Counted from the first letter of the stretch, positions 1 to 9,254 are shown. The stretch: 35,879 nucleotides of DNA from Trichodesmium sp. MAG_R02 (GCA_023356605.1 JAKQYE010000034.1:1-35879); one strand, 5' to 3'. Notes: generated by a model not told the origin, from the letters alone. Made by a program: numbers and translations.

Positions 1-122
1 TAAACAATTAGTTATTAATAAACTTTATTGATACAGAGTTCTAGAATGGAGGTTGTTCGTATAAGTCTCTTGGAAAATGTAAATATACATAAAAATACAT
101 AAAAATACATAAAAATACATAT
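1..122 (-). repeat. Partial copy of the 252-bp MITE (family A)
   Basis: Read on the minus strand, this stretch matches the left-central part of the elements at 7324-7575 and 35527-35778 (shared blocks include TTCTAGAACT and TTTATTAATAACTAA). The copy is cut by the window edge and lacks the outer terminal repeat. It also carries three extra tandem copies of a 10-base unit (ATACATAAAA) near base 90-120 that the two complete copies lack. Confidence 0.75.
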
Positions 123-125
123 ATA

Positions 126-236
126 CAGGAAGCAGCAGCAATTGCTTTTTACCATCAGCAATCAACCCATAGGGTAATCAAAACCCTCATAAGTGATGAT
201 GCTCCACAGTTCAAGTTATTGACTGAAAGTAAATAG
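126..236 (+). pseudogene. Transposase remnant (C-proximal fragment)
   Basis: An open frame without a start runs to the TAG at 234. It reads through a segment containing SDDAPQFKLLTE, a motif I associate with cyanobacterial transposases near the catalytic aspartates. Only about 36 codons remain, so the family cannot be fixed. It abuts the partial MITE upstream and the amidohydrolase fragment downstream, and is most simply debris of an old insertion next to the broken amidohydrolase gene. Confidence 0.45.
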
Positions 237-714
237 TTTTACCGACTTTTGGGAAATATTTAGAGCAGAAATTGACCCCCCACCTCAAGAAGTAGTTGGT
301 TTTAAAAGTATTGCAGCTTATCGCACAGGTTTAGAGATTCAACCTGTAAATATAGAATTAGCAAAATCTCAATTTAATACTCTGAAAAAAATCCCAGGAG
401 AAAAATCACCACATCTCAATGATAAATCTTTAATTGACTTTTTAATAATCCAGACATTAGAAGTAGCTGCAAAACATAAAATGCCAATACAATTTCACAC
501 AGGATTTGGGGGTCCAGACTTAGATTTACGTCAATCAAATCCTCTACATTTGCGATTTTTATTAGAAGATAATCGCTTTCATAATGCTCCCATTGTTTTA
601 TTACATGCTTCCTATCCTTATACCCGTGAAGCTGGTTATTTAGCATCAGTTTATCCTAATGTTTATATCAGTTTTGGGTTATCAATACCTTCCTTAATGG
701 GCAGAAGGCTTTAG
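223..714 (+). pseudogene. Amidohydrolase (amidohydrolase-2/FluG type) fragment
   Basis: The continuous frame from 223 to the TAG at 712 encodes about 163 residues with the signature PIQFHTGFGGPDLDL followed by APIVLLHASYPYTREAGYLA and PNVYISFGLSIPSL. This resembles the TIM-barrel metal-dependent hydrolases of the amidohydrolase-2 family, which also forms the N-terminal half of FluG-like glutamine-synthetase fusions; the HTG and LHASYP blocks lie where barrel histidines usually bind metal. The N-terminal third is missing, with transposase debris directly upstream. The C-terminus ends abruptly at LMGRRL, so the distal barrel strands are absent. The only in-frame ATG (481) lies well inside the domain. 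I read it as a dead internal fragment rather than a short functional gene. Confidence 0.7.
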
Positions 715-1139
715 TTGTATTCACAGTAAAATAGAGGTACTTCTAGTATGCTAAATCAAAGCATTTAAGTATTTTTAGGTTTGGTTGAGGCAACGAAACC
801 CAACACATATGGCAAAACCCACTAAAGTTAGGATATCCTACTATTAATATTCCGATGTTTTTTCAACCAAAATTTATTCTCTTATAGCGCTTTTCAGATG
901 AATGACCTCACGTCCTCACGGGGTGACAAGCTAGTTGAAAGCTATATGTAGAATGTTTTTGCCTTCGGGGAATGAAGAATATTTCAACAAAAAGAAAACG
1001 CTCAATACGAAATGCTGAGGTGTCAGATAGATCGCACTACGCCCCCTAACTGTATTGAATAATTATTCAAGCTGTATGAGAATATAATATTATTAAAAAA
1101 CTCACATAAATTAATTTATTGTTAATCAAAAAATACAGT
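715..1139. other. Gene-poor interval with one unassigned GC-richer block
   Basis: No supported gene. Bases 895-1050 are richer in GC than the surroundings and contain the words CCTCACGTCCTCACGGGGTG and GAAAGCTATATGTAG. A variant of the second (TTTCAAGCTATATGTAA) recurs at 28508-28524 near TnpB debris. This block may therefore be another insertion-sequence remnant, but no reading frame proves it. Confidence 0.3.
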
Positions 1140-1392
1140 CTAATTAATCACTGTATTCATCGCTTTTAGTACCTTTTGATAATATAGTAATTTATGACGA
1201 TTTTGGCTCATTAAATTTTCTACTAATTCCCAGATAAAATTATCATTTATTGCCCAATAAATCATAGATAATCCTACAAAAAAAACACTGTGTTTTCTTT
1301 ATTTTCTACCCTTTTCATTAGTTCTTGATATATATTCTTGAACCCCTTTATTTTTAATTTTTTGGAATTGAAATGAACTAATTGTGAAAGTC
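1140..1392 (-). pseudogene. Unrecognised decayed small gene
   Basis: On the minus strand a frame without a start (containing IYQELMKRVENKENTVFF) is broken by one extra T in a run of eight. It then continues as VGLSMIYWAINDNFIWELVE and SQNRHKLLYYQKVLKAMNTV to the TAG at 1140-1142. The coherent composition on both sides of the T run suggests a real gene that lost its frame. The words LMKRVE and the surrounding ~28 bases recur at 7641-7668 on the minus strand, so this belongs to a small repeated family. I do not recognise the product. Confidence 0.35.
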
Positions 1393-1907
1393 AAAAAAAA
1401 TTGTATATCTTTTGCCTTACTTTCTAATTTTATTGGTAGGGTACAATAATTACTTAACTTTGATATATGTACAGTTTTATGTACTGATACTCACGTATAA
1501 TAGTATTTGTAATGTTATTACTTGAGAGGGACTCAATATGATGCTTAATATGTCTTTATAAAAGCTTAATATATTCAATTTTATTGATTTTTCTTGGTAA
1601 TTACTAATCCTCTTTTATCATATTTTAAACTATTTCCAAAACTTTTTAAATGAATAAATAATCAACTCAGATGAAGGATAAGAGTGAATTGGCGATCGCT
1701 ACCTCCCAACCTCAAAATCCCATTTCTTTATAAATTGAATAATTATTAAATTTATTGTCTCAAATTATTACTATATCTACCATTCAGCTTACAAGTCAGC
1801 CCTTGAGCCTCACGTCACAAGCAAAATATCTTAGGGATCTTCCATGGAACCTTCCTGCTACTACAGTTTACCAAAATGACAAAAACTGTAACTAAAAAAT
1901 ATACTTC
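1393..1907. other. AT-rich interval without a supported gene
   Basis: This stretch contains one HIP1-like GCGATCGC (about 1693) and no convincing reading frame, RNA gene or terminator. Confidence 0.4.
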
Positions 1908-2259
1908 CATATAAGTTTTTGTTGGGTTGCGCTGTCGCTTAACCCAACCTACAACTATAACTCTTCCCTCCTTCTTCCTTCCCCTACAATAAATCCTTGG
2001 TGTTGCTGATTTTGGATATGATTTGTATTTTTTGTAATTGCTAAACTATTGAATAACAACTATTTGAGATTGTTGAATTTTTATTTTCATGCCTTGATTC
2101 AGCAATGCCAAATCCTTAAACTGAGGATGATTCGCCAAACTCTCATATAAGTTTTTGTTAGGTTGTGCTGTCCCTTAGCCCAACCTAAAACTACAACTCT
2201 TTCCTCCTCCCTCCTTTCCCTATAATAAATCTTTAAACTGAGGATGATTAGCCAAACTC
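1908..2259. repeat. Tandem duplication of the manC 3' end and flank (116-bp unit)
   Basis: Bases 2144-2259 (downstream flank plus the last codons of manC) are repeated as 1908-1998 joined to 2118-2143, with scattered mismatches. Each unit carries an inverted repeat of the form TTGGGTT...AACCCAA, typical of cyanobacterial intergenic stem-loops. The upstream unit is split by a 111-bp insertion (next entry). Because the gene-end copy lies outside the coding frame, manC itself is intact. Confidence 0.75.
1999..2109. mobile_element. 111-bp miniature inverted-repeat element (family F)
   Basis: The terminal repeats are imperfect: GGTGTTGCTGATTTT on the left, and GGCATTGCTGAATCA as the reverse complement of the right end. 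The flanks are an 8-base direct repeat AAATCCTT (1991-1998 and 2110-2117). The second unit of the manC-end duplication carries the undisturbed site (AAATCTTTAAACTG at 2226), which gives an internal empty-site control. There is no coding capacity, so it must have been moved in trans. Confidence 0.8.
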
Positions 2260-3269
2260 TTCAAAACCTTCTTAATATCTTGCGATCGCTCCTTTTTCAC
2301 AATCAAAGTCACATTCCCATCCCTAACGACAACCACATCCTCCAAACCAATAGTTACAATAGCATCATCATCACTGGTAGCATAAAAAATCGATCCCTCT
2401 GTATCCAACCCCAAATGAGTAGCCAACTCCACATTCACACTATCCCCCTTAACCAAACGTTCCAAAGCATTCCAGTCCCCCAAATCATCCCAACCAAAAG
2501 CCACAGGTAACACAAAAGCCTTATCAGTCTTCTCCATTACCGCATAATCAATACTCTTCTTCTCCAACTGAGAATAACCCCCAGGACCCATCGTCTCCAA
2601 AACAGTCATCATTGTTGGCATATATTTTCGCAACTCCGCCAACATTACCCCCACCCTGAACACAAAAATACCACCATTCCAACTAAAACCCCCCGTTGCT
2701 AAAAACTCCTCTGCCTGCTCTCGTTTAGGCTTTTCTGTAAACCGTGCCACCTGATAAACATCAAACCCCCCAAAATTTCCTGCCTTTTTTCCCTGTTCAA
2801 TATACCCATAGCCCGTAGAAGGAAAAGAAGGTTTCACACCCAAGGTGACAATAGCCTCCTGGTTAGTGGCCAATCCGGCTGCTACCTCTAGAGTCTTCTG
2901 GAATATTTCTGGCTCACCGATCCAATGGTCAGCTGGAAAAAATCCAACAACTATATCTTCCCCATAACGACGTGCCGTTTCTATTGTTGTCCAAGCAACA
3001 GCAGGGGCAGTATCCTTTCCTTCCGGTTCTGCCAATATATTTTCCTGTGGCATCTCGGGTAACTGTTGTGCAACACCTGCGGCCAACATTGCCGAGGTCA
3101 CAACCCATAAACCACCCCAACCATTAGATAATGGGAGTAGTCTCTGTGCTGTTGCTTGTAACAAACTTTGACCACTACCATCAAGAGAGAGAAACTGTTT
3201 AGGCCGATGCTTACGACTCAGAGGCCAAAAACGCTCTCCTTTTCCACCAGCAAGAATAACAGGTATCAT
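2220..3269 (-). CDS. manC: Mannose-1-phosphate guanylyltransferase (GDP-mannose pyrophosphorylase)
   Basis: Forms GDP-mannose from mannose-1-phosphate and GTP in the cytoplasm, supplying mannose and fucose units for polysaccharides, glycolipids and glycoproteins. The N-terminal nucleotidyltransferase signature GGKGERFWPLSRKHRPKQF (residues 8-26) contains the loop that binds GTP. Further on are FFPADHWIGEP, the FTEKP block, the sugar-binding segment FSWNGGIFVFR, and SIDYAVMEK with the GWDDLGDW motif typical of this family. At 349 residues it is the single-domain type without the phosphomannose isomerase domain seen in bifunctional ManC/AlgA. The ATG at 3269 is the only start that keeps the full nucleotide-binding loop. 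It stands alone and is divergent from the LCP gene, which may share an envelope-polysaccharide role. Its last 34 bases are repeated downstream. Confidence 0.93.
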   Translation of the reverse strand: MIPVILAGGKGERFWPLSRKHRPKQFLSLDGSGQSLLQATAQRLLPLSNGWGGLWVVTSAMLAAGVAQQLPEMPQENILAEPEGKDTAPAVAWTTIETARRYGEDIVVGFFPADHWIGEPEIFQKTLEVAAGLATNQEAIVTLGVKPSFPSTGYGYIEQGKKAGNFGGFDVYQVARFTEKPKREQAEEFLATGGFSWNGGIFVFRVGVMLAELRKYMPTMMTVLETMGPGGYSQLEKKSIDYAVMEKTDKAFVLPVAFGWDDLGDWNALERLVKGDSVNVELATHLGLDTEGSIFYATSDDDAIVTIGLEDVVVVRDGNVTLIVKKERSQDIKKVLKSLANHPQFKDLL

Positions 3270-3521
3270 CGGATTCTAGATTACTTAATAGACTTAGATA
3301 ATTCCATCTTAAATTCTCATTGTCAGTTTTTCCCAAATTATTCAACTTTAGTAGATTAGTAAACCCTTAAACTATAACGTCTTAGTTATAGTTTGCTGAA
3401 TAAATATAGAATCCTGATGTAAAGAGCTTACTAAATAAATATAGAATTCTGTGATATTTCTGATTTATCGTATTAGTAATAATCTTACTTGTAAGTTAAT
3501 CTTTTTATTTTTTGATTGTTT

Positions 3522-4895
3522 ATGAATAATACTTCTTCTAGTAACTCCCAACCTATTTGGTTCAAATATTGGTTCTGGATATTTATATTACTATTGAGCG
3601 GAACCATAGCTACTTCTTTCGGGGCAATAACTACTTTGTTTGCCCCCGTTGAACCAGAATTTATAACTAAACTACTTCAAGAATTTACCGCAGATATTCT
3701 GTGGCGCAAACGCTTACCTTACAAACTTTCACGACCTATAAATATCTTAGTTATGGGAACTGACCAAGTTCCTGGGATAAAAGAAGATTCTCCAGATGTA
3801 TTTGAGGGTCGTAGTGACACTTTACTATTAGTACAAGCTAACCCCACTAACAAGACTGTCAGTTTACTTTCTGTACCACGAGATACTAAAGTCCAAATTC
3901 CCGGAATAGGTCTTGCTAAAATTAATGAAGCCAATTTATATGGAGGACCAAAACTAGTAGAAAATGTTTTAAAAGATACTCTGAATAATATTAATATTGA
4001 CCGTTATGTGCGAGTGAATAAAGAGGCATTTCGAGAATTAGTAGAACAACTGGGTGGGGTAGAAGTTTTTATTCCTCAACCTATGTTTTATGTTGACAAT
4101 ACTCAGCAATTCAAAATAGATTTACAGGCAGGTTGGCAAACTCTTAATGGAGAACAAGCAGAACAATTTGCCCGTTTCCGGGAAGAAGTTTATGGCGATA
4201 TTGGTCGGGTGCAACGACAACAAGTTTTACTAAAGGCGCTGCGAAGTCGCCTTACTAATATCACAGTTTTACCTCGGTTGCCTCAAATTATTCGGGTGAT
4301 GCAGAAGTATGTTGATACTAATTTAAGTTTTCCGGAAATGTTGGCTTTGATCAGTTTTAGTCTTGACTTGGATCGGGATGATTTAAAAATGGTTATGTTG
4401 CCAGGAAGACCTAGTTCTAGAAATGAGTATTTTACTAGTTATTGGATTATGGATAAGGCTGGTCGCGATCGCATCCTGACACAATATTTTGATTTAGACA
4501 AGTTTAATTATGACAATATATATAAAAAATATAAGAATGAATATAAGAATGAAATTTCACCTCTAGAGAATAAAATAGCTATACAAAATGCCTCTAGTCA
4601 CCCTCAAGTAGCAACAAAATTTGCTCAGTATTTGCGCAACAAAGGATTTGACAATGTTTATGTAGTTCCTGACTGGTCTGACAAACAACATTTAACTCAA
4701 GTTATTGTTCAAGGGGGTTATTTAGACTCAGCAGAAGTTGTGCAAAAGACTCTGGGTTTTGGTAATATTGAACCAACTTCTACAGGTGAGATTAGTTCTG
4801 ATTTGACTATTAGACTAGGGGAAGATTCTATTAATAAAATTAATCTTTTACAGAAAAGAGAAGTTGAAGCAAAGGTTGATGAATCAAACCTTTAA
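3522..4895 (+). CDS. LytR-CpsA-Psr (LCP) family protein with C-terminal LytR_C domain
   Basis: LCP proteins are membrane-anchored phosphotransferases that move polyprenyl-linked glycopolymers onto the cell wall or envelope. The protein has a short cytoplasmic N-terminus, one membrane helix (about residues 16-39), then the LCP domain starting at INILVMGTD. It keeps the family residues: the GRSDTLLL aspartate, the SVPRDTKV arginine, and the FARFRE...GDIGRVQRQQ block that binds the pyrophosphate lipid head group. The last ~110 residues (IAIQNASSHP to VVQKTLGFG) match the LytR_C domain, so the fold lies outside the membrane. I prefer the ATG at 3522 to the in-frame TTG at 3516; no good Shine-Dalgarno sequence is visible for either. 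It is monocistronic, and the nearest neighbour manC suggests an exopolysaccharide or wall-glycan link (inference). Confidence 0.9.
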   Translation: MNNTSSSNSQPIWFKYWFWIFILLLSGTIATSFGAITTLFAPVEPEFITKLLQEFTADILWRKRLPYKLSRPINILVMGTDQVPGIKEDSPDVFEGRSDTLLLVQANPTNKTVSLLSVPRDTKVQIPGIGLAKINEANLYGGPKLVENVLKDTLNNINIDRYVRVNKEAFRELVEQLGGVEVFIPQPMFYVDNTQQFKIDLQAGWQTLNGEQAEQFARFREEVYGDIGRVQRQQVLLKALRSRLTNITVLPRLPQIIRVMQKYVDTNLSFPEMLALISFSLDLDRDDLKMVMLPGRPSSRNEYFTSYWIMDKAGRDRILTQYFDLDKFNYDNIYKKYKNEYKNEISPLENKIAIQNASSHPQVATKFAQYLRNKGFDNVYVVPDWSDKQHLTQVIVQGGYLDSAEVVQKTLGFGNIEPTSTGEISSDLTIRLGEDSINKINLLQKREVEAKVDESNL

Positions 4896-5592
4896 TATAG
4901 GACAAAACTTACCCAGGCACCCTATATATAGGGTACTGTCAACTAGGGAATTGTCAATTACTTAAATTAGTTTTTTTTCAGATAGATATTACTTTTAATA
5001 TATATTAAAATGAGGTTACAAAATGCTAAATTTATTTGCTGAAAATCTTTAATTATTAGATAATAATGACATGATTATATTAGTTGCAAAAAAATATGGA
5101 TTTTAATTATGTTGTAACTGGTCAGTATTTACTTAAATCTCACAGGAATTATACAATAACGCTCCTTAGCACTCCCTATATCCAAAATATTAGTCATGAT
5201 ACAATAAAGCGTTATTTAAGATAGGAGTCTTGAAATTCACAAGAATTTTGTGCATAGGTTAAAGAAGAATTATAGTCATTTTAAAAAGAGATGGAAAACT
5301 TTTTCTGCAGAAACGCGAGTTATAGCAAGAAGAACTTGTCTCAATCTAAATTAAAATAACTATAGTCTCAGATACAGCGGCCTATTTAATCTTTGATAAC
5401 ACAGTAATGAATAAAAAGTACGGGTATAATATTTAGATTACACGACGACAATATAGTGGAACTTCTTAAAAAGATTTGTTTTGAAAATAGGAAAAAGTAT
5501 TTATCAAGTTAAGCACGGTAATTGATCAAAATATCTAACCTCCGAATTAAAATATCTTTCAATCAAAATGAAGGTTATTTAACTTGAATAAC
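4896..5592. other. Non-coding interval with an interrupted repeat (family E)
   Basis: The left end (about 4900-4938, containing CCCTATATATAGG and TACTGTCA) matches 25994-26033. The matching right half resumes only at about 5593. In the other copy the two halves are contiguous, so roughly 650 bases were inserted here, and these include a family B element. No reading frame in the insert is convincing. Confidence 0.5.
5271..5364. mobile_element. ~95-bp palindromic element, family B copy 1
   Basis: Starts TATAGTCATTTTAAAAAGAG and ends AATAACTATA. The core carries AACGCGAGTTATAGCAAGAA. It is one of eight copies in this window (also 18420, 23911, 26308, 26861, 28287, 30005, 32742). Confidence 0.8.
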
Positions 5593-5724
5593 TAAAGGTT
5601 TTTAAATAAAAATAGTTAGGCGTTTGCGGAGTATGGTTTTAGCCGTATCACATAAAGCAAAGCGTGAAGATAGTCAAAATTTTCATGCACTATATATAGC
5701 GCCTTTGCGTAAGTCTTGATAGGA
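5593..5724. repeat. Right half of family E repeat
   Basis: About 130 bases closely match 26036-26164, including AAAAATAGTTAGGCG, AAAGCAAAGCGTGAAGAT and TTTTCATGCACTATATATAG. The stretch to 6040 has no supported gene; two open frames here (up to 71 codons) show no family resemblance. Confidence 0.6.
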
Positions 5725-6040
5725 ATTAAGGAACAGGCAATAGAGAATAGACTTCTCCAGAAAAGCTTTTTTTGCTCCTTGTCCCACCCTTCCAAAATCG
5801 GCATTTTTGGAGAGAAGAGATCTAATTTTTACAAGAAAATCTTGTCAACCTTTTTACTACATATGTCGCCCTGGTTATCGACTAAACATAGAAACTTTGA
5901 TTCTAGCTATTTGGTAGTTCTAAAGATATAAGGATATAGATCTATAAATTCCTTGAATTGTCATCAGGTAGATAAGTAAAATCATTACTTGTTTATAACT
6001 ACCCTAATTTCTACTTCCCGTCTTTCTTATTCCCTGCCAT

Positions 6041-6571
6041 CTAACGAAATAACTCTACCCCATCTCTCCCATCAATATCTTGTACATAAACTTTCACCTG
6101 CTCTTCCTTAGAAGTGGGTAATTTTTTACCTGTAAAATCTGGGTGAATAGGCAACTCCCGATGACCCCTATCCACTAAAACAACTAATCTAATTACTTGT
6201 GGGCGACCATACTCAACAACTGCATTCAAAGCAGCTCGAACTGTTCGACCTTTATAAATCACATCATCAACCAAAACCACAATCTTATCAGTAATATCTA
6301 CAGGAATTTCTGTTTTAGCTGGGGTTCGCATTCCCACTTGGTCCAAGTCATCCCGATAAAAGGTAATATCCAATGCTCCCACAGGTACTTTTACTTGTTC
6401 TAGTGATTTAATTTGATTTGCTAAAAATTCTGCTAGTGGAACTCCTCTGGTATGAATACCTAACAATACTAACTGAGATAAATCTCCTGACTTTTCAATT
6501 ACTTGGGAGGCAAGACGAGTAACAGTACGCCGTAACTCTTCTGCCGATAAAATTTCTACTGTATTGCTCAT
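6041..6571 (-). CDS. pyrR: PyrR: bifunctional pyrimidine operon regulator / uracil phosphoribosyltransferase
   Basis: A phosphoribosyltransferase-fold protein of 176 residues, the usual PyrR length. The PRPP-binding loop [13 protein letters not shown] is at residues 98-110. The [11 protein letters not shown] segment (about 37-47) and TFYRDDL (70-76) are typical of PyrR rather than of Upp. In Bacillus PyrR binds pyr mRNA leaders and also converts uracil plus PRPP to UMP. In cyanobacteria the RNA-binding role is assumed from homology, and no pyr biosynthesis gene is adjacent here. The ATG start is followed by [16 protein letters not shown], which matches the family N-terminus. An extended -10 box lies about 75 bases upstream, so the gene is probably transcribed alone. 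Confidence 0.92.
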   Translation of the reverse strand: MSNTVEILSAEELRRTVTRLASQVIEKSGDLSQLVLLGIHTRGVPLAEFLANQIKSLEQVKVPVGALDITFYRDDLDQVGMRTPAKTEIPVDITDKIVVLVDDVIYKGRTVRAALNAVVEYGRPQVIRLVVLVDRGHRELPIHPDFTGKKLPTSKEEQVKVYVQDIDGRDGVELFR

Positions 6572-6594
6572 TTATTCACCAACAAATTAGGTCT

Positions 6595-6621
6595 AAAGCC
6601 TCCTCTGTAAGCGGGCGACCT
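6595..6621. repeat. Short dispersed repeat (AAGCCTC...TAAGCGGGCGAC)
   Basis: Related words occur at 25937-25960, and on the opposite strand at 22677-22697 and 23612-23655. The copy here lies in the pyrR leader. No function is evident. Confidence 0.5.
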
Positions 6622-6645
6622 GTGTAAATTTGAGTACTTTACTTT

Positions 6646-6654
6646 ATTATACCA
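6646..6654 (-). promoter_or_regulatory. Candidate extended -10 promoter of pyrR
   Basis: The minus strand reads TGGTATAAT, an extended -10 element (TGnTATAAT), about 75 bases before the pyrR ATG. No good -35 hexamer is at 17 bases, which is acceptable for extended -10 promoters. Confidence 0.45.
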
Positions 6655-6713
6655 TTTCCCAAAGTTACAAGGTACACTAAGAGGGATAATATTTATGGCG
6701 ATAACGTAAATTG

Positions 6714-7115
6714 ATGAAACCTTATTCTATAGACTTGAGAAAAAAAATTATAGAAATTTGGGAAAAGGAAAAAATTTCCATAAGAAAACTAGCTCAAAGG
6801 TTTGGAGTGAGTAAAAGTTTTATTCAAAAATTAATCAAAAAATATCAAGAAACTGGAGATATTAGAGCTTTACCTCAAGGTGGAAGTCCTCCTTCTAAAT
6901 TAAATAGCGAACAATTAGTAATCTTGATAGAAATAATGGATAGAAATCATCATGCAACTTTAGAACAATTATGTGATTTACTGAAAATTGCCACAGGAGT
7001 TAAAGTGGGAAAAAGTACAATGGGAAGAATTACTCAAAAACTAAACTATAGCCAAAAAAAAGACATTATATCCACCATGGAGGAAAATCTTGAAGTGCCA
7101 CATAAAAGAGTATAG
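6714..7115 (+). pseudogene. IS630-family transposase, N-terminal part only
   Basis: Encodes 133 residues starting MKPYSIDLRKKIIEIW, the usual opening of IS630 transposases. A helix-turn-helix follows (SIRKLAQRFGVSKSFIQKLI, about residues 24-43), then the basic linker and the second DNA-binding region (LEQLCDLL...VGKSTMGRITQKL). The DDE catalytic domain that should follow is missing; the frame closes in unrelated sequence resembling the end of a TnpB gene. IS630/Tc1-mariner enzymes insert at TA, and the window holds several small elements flanked by TA that such an enzyme could move (inference). The ATG at 6714 is preferred over an in-frame TTG. Confidence 0.85.
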
Positions 7116-7124
7116 TATTGGGGA

Positions 7125-7317
7125 AATACTCAAAGGTTTGACATCCTCCCGACGCTGAATTGAGGCTACAGCAAGGGATTTACATCTATCAACCAAACAG
7201 ACTAAGCTGAAGGAATGACTCAGAGCGGGTTCACCCATCGTTGGAATTTGCTGGCCAGCAAGCCTGACGTTTCCTCCGTATCCGTTTAATTGTCTCCATA
7301 TGAACCTCGGCAACTTC
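7125..7317 (-). pseudogene. Possible C-terminal end of an IS200/IS605 TnpB-type gene
   Basis: The minus-strand frame contains LNGYGGNVRLAGQQIPTMG, which resembles the variable tail that follows the last zinc-finger region in cyanobacterial TnpB proteins. The flanking word GACATCCTCCCGACGCTGA recurs in variant form at 28811 beside another TnpB fragment. There is no zinc finger or catalytic residue in the remaining piece, so the call is tentative. It is interrupted at 7318 by the MITE insertion. Confidence 0.35.
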
Positions 7318-7323
7318 ATTGAA

Positions 7324-7575
7324 CCGACATTCCGCATATCTTCATATATCTTTATGTATATTTACATTTAAAAAGAGACTTATAGGAAAAATCTTCGTTC
7401 TAGAACTCAATATCAATAAAGTTTATTAATAACTAAGTTTTCATGAGAATATCAGTTATAATTCTTTATTATAGTGAAAATTAATGTCTATAGCTATAAG
7501 GCTTTCAGGGATAGTATTCGGAGGGATAGATTAGTAAAACTTATCAATTTAATGTTAAGAAGTACGAAATGTGGG
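7324..7575. mobile_element. 252-bp MITE (family A), complete copy
   Basis: Terminal repeats are CCGACATTCCGCA (left) and TACGAAATGTGGG (right; reverse complement CCCACATTTCGTA). Flanked by the 6-base direct repeat ATTGAA (7318-7323 and 7576-7581). It has no coding capacity. It is the same length as the copy at 35527-35778. The ends match those of the IS1634-type remnants nearby, so an IS1634 transposase is the likely mover. Confidence 0.88.
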
Positions 7576-7602
7576 ATTGAAAAGTGATAGCTGCAGAGGA
7601 TT

Positions 7603-7703
7603 CTCAAGTTTAACAGTTTCTTCAACAAAACTGCTGTGTCTTCTTTCTTTTCTACCCTTTTCATTAATGGTATTGCCCTCTTTGTCCAAGCCAAACTAAT
7701 CAT
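7603..7703 (-). pseudogene. Unrecognised small gene remnant related to 1140-1392
   Basis: The minus-strand frame MISLAWTKRAIPLMKRVEKKED shares LMKRVE-KE-T and about 28 nearly identical bases with the decayed gene at 1140-1392. It ends at the inversion breakpoint of the split IS1634 element. Function unknown. Confidence 0.3.
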
Positions 7704-7888
7704 TAATATAATAGAGATAGGATTATTAGTTATTAAAAAGTTTAAAATAGATACCTCCTATGCTCACTTAGATTCAACATCATTTCATCTACATGGGGAA
7801 TATAATAATATTGAAATTGCTGAAAACGATCAAGAAAGACCAATATTAATTACAAAGGGATATTCACGTGACCATCGGCCAGATTTAA

Positions 7889-8080
7889 CTTACATTCCGC
7901 AGGTCAAAATGTAGTATATCAGACAGGCCATTGAAAGCCTTGCCTGATAATAACTATGAGGTTTGTCAGTAAAAATACATATTACAGAAACTATTGATAG
8001 TTATTAGCAAGAATAGAGGCTGTAATCCACCTTCTTTGTTAAAAATACCCTTGTAGTATACTTGAAGTACGGGATGTGGG
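7889..8080. mobile_element. 192-bp MITE inserted in the IS1634 transposase
   Basis: Ends are CTTACATTCCGCA (left) and TACGGGATGTGGG (right; reverse complement CCCACATCCCGTA), a variant of the family A terminal repeats. The 6-base duplication ATTTAA is present at 7883-7888 and 8081-8086. The transposase frame reads ...RDHRPDL before it and resumes DLKQ... after it, which defines the insertion to the base. The interior differs from the 252-bp family. Confidence 0.85.
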
Positions 8081-9203
8081 ATTTAAAACAATGTGTATTG
8101 GATTTGATATTTTTGTAGTGATAGTGGAATACCATTGTTTATGAGGACTGGTGATGGTAATAAATCAGATAAAGCAGTATGACGTCAAATTTTAAGTGAT
8201 GTAAAAAAACAAATAAAATTAGATAGTATTATGGTCTGTAATAGTGCCTTATTAAGCCTAGAAAACATCCAATTAATCTCAAAATTAAAATGGATAACTC
8301 GAGTCCCAATGACTTGAAAAAAGACCAAAGAAATAATTGGATCTTACCTAGAAAAAGTAAAAGTTTCTTTTCTCCGGAAACAGACCCGGAAATTCAAGAA
8401 ATGACTAGGGAATTTCAAAAAAAAGGATATAAATGGTTAGAGCAAAAAGTTACTTATGCTGGAATTAAACAAAGATGGTTAATTGTTGAAAGTGCAGAGC
8501 GCAAACAAAGTGACATCCAGAAATTAAACTCTAAAATTGAACCAGAAAAAAAGACTGCATTAAAGTTAAGAAAAAAATTAGAAAGAACTGGATTTGATAC
8601 AGTTACTCAAGCTCAAAATTACTTAAAATCTATCAACAAAAAACTAAAATTATGGGAATTGAAATATTTAGAAATCAAGTCAAAAAAAATTAATAAACAG
8701 TCTATCTTCTATCATTATCAAATAGAAACTAAACCAAGAGTTTCAGAAATAGAAAGAAGAACTGTCGCAGCAGGCCGATTTATTTTAGCTACAAATATTG
8801 AGTCGTCTTCAGACTTTCATTGCTCAGAAATACTCTGGAATTATAAAAACCCAAATTGAACGTGGTTTGCTGATTAATCATTGAGCCACAATTTTTTGCC
8901 GATAGTTTTTTTGTCAAAAAACCAGAAAGAGTAGAAACAATACTATTTATTATGTCACTGTGTTTATTAGTGTATAATCTAGGGCAAAGAGAACTGAGAA
9001 AAACTTTACTCTGAAGCAATAGTGAGCGTGATAAACCAATTAGGAAAACTAACAAATACTCCAACATTAAGATGGATATTTCAATGCTTTCAAGTCGTAC
9101 ATTTCTTGAGAATTAATCAATCGCCAAAAGTGGTAAATCTCACAGAAGAAAGGATTTTTACCCTCGAGTTGTCAAAAATATTATCTGGGAAACAATAATA
9201 AGA

Positions 9204-9254
9204 AGCGATAGACTTCCAGTCCGCTTCGCGATAGACTTCCAGTCCGCTTCGCGA
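9204..9254. repeat. Short tandem repeat (23-bp unit, two copies)
   Basis: GCGATAGACTTCCAGTCCGC plus TTC is present twice head to tail, followed by GCGAACGCAC. It is a GC-rich cyanobacterial-type short repeat inside the IS1634 debris. Confidence 0.7.

Noticed and set aside
895-1050. Possible riboswitch or structured RNA in the GC-richer block
   Set aside because: No recognisable riboswitch core or tRNA cloverleaf, and no downstream gene within reach.
5716-5931. 71-codon open frame and an overlapping antisense frame at 5616-5804
   Set aside because: Part lies within the family E repeat; no domain, no ribosome site, and low-complexity surroundings.
7041-7337. 98-codon minus-strand frame read as a whole gene
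   Set aside because: It crosses the IS630 fragment and the MITE end; only its middle part resembles anything.
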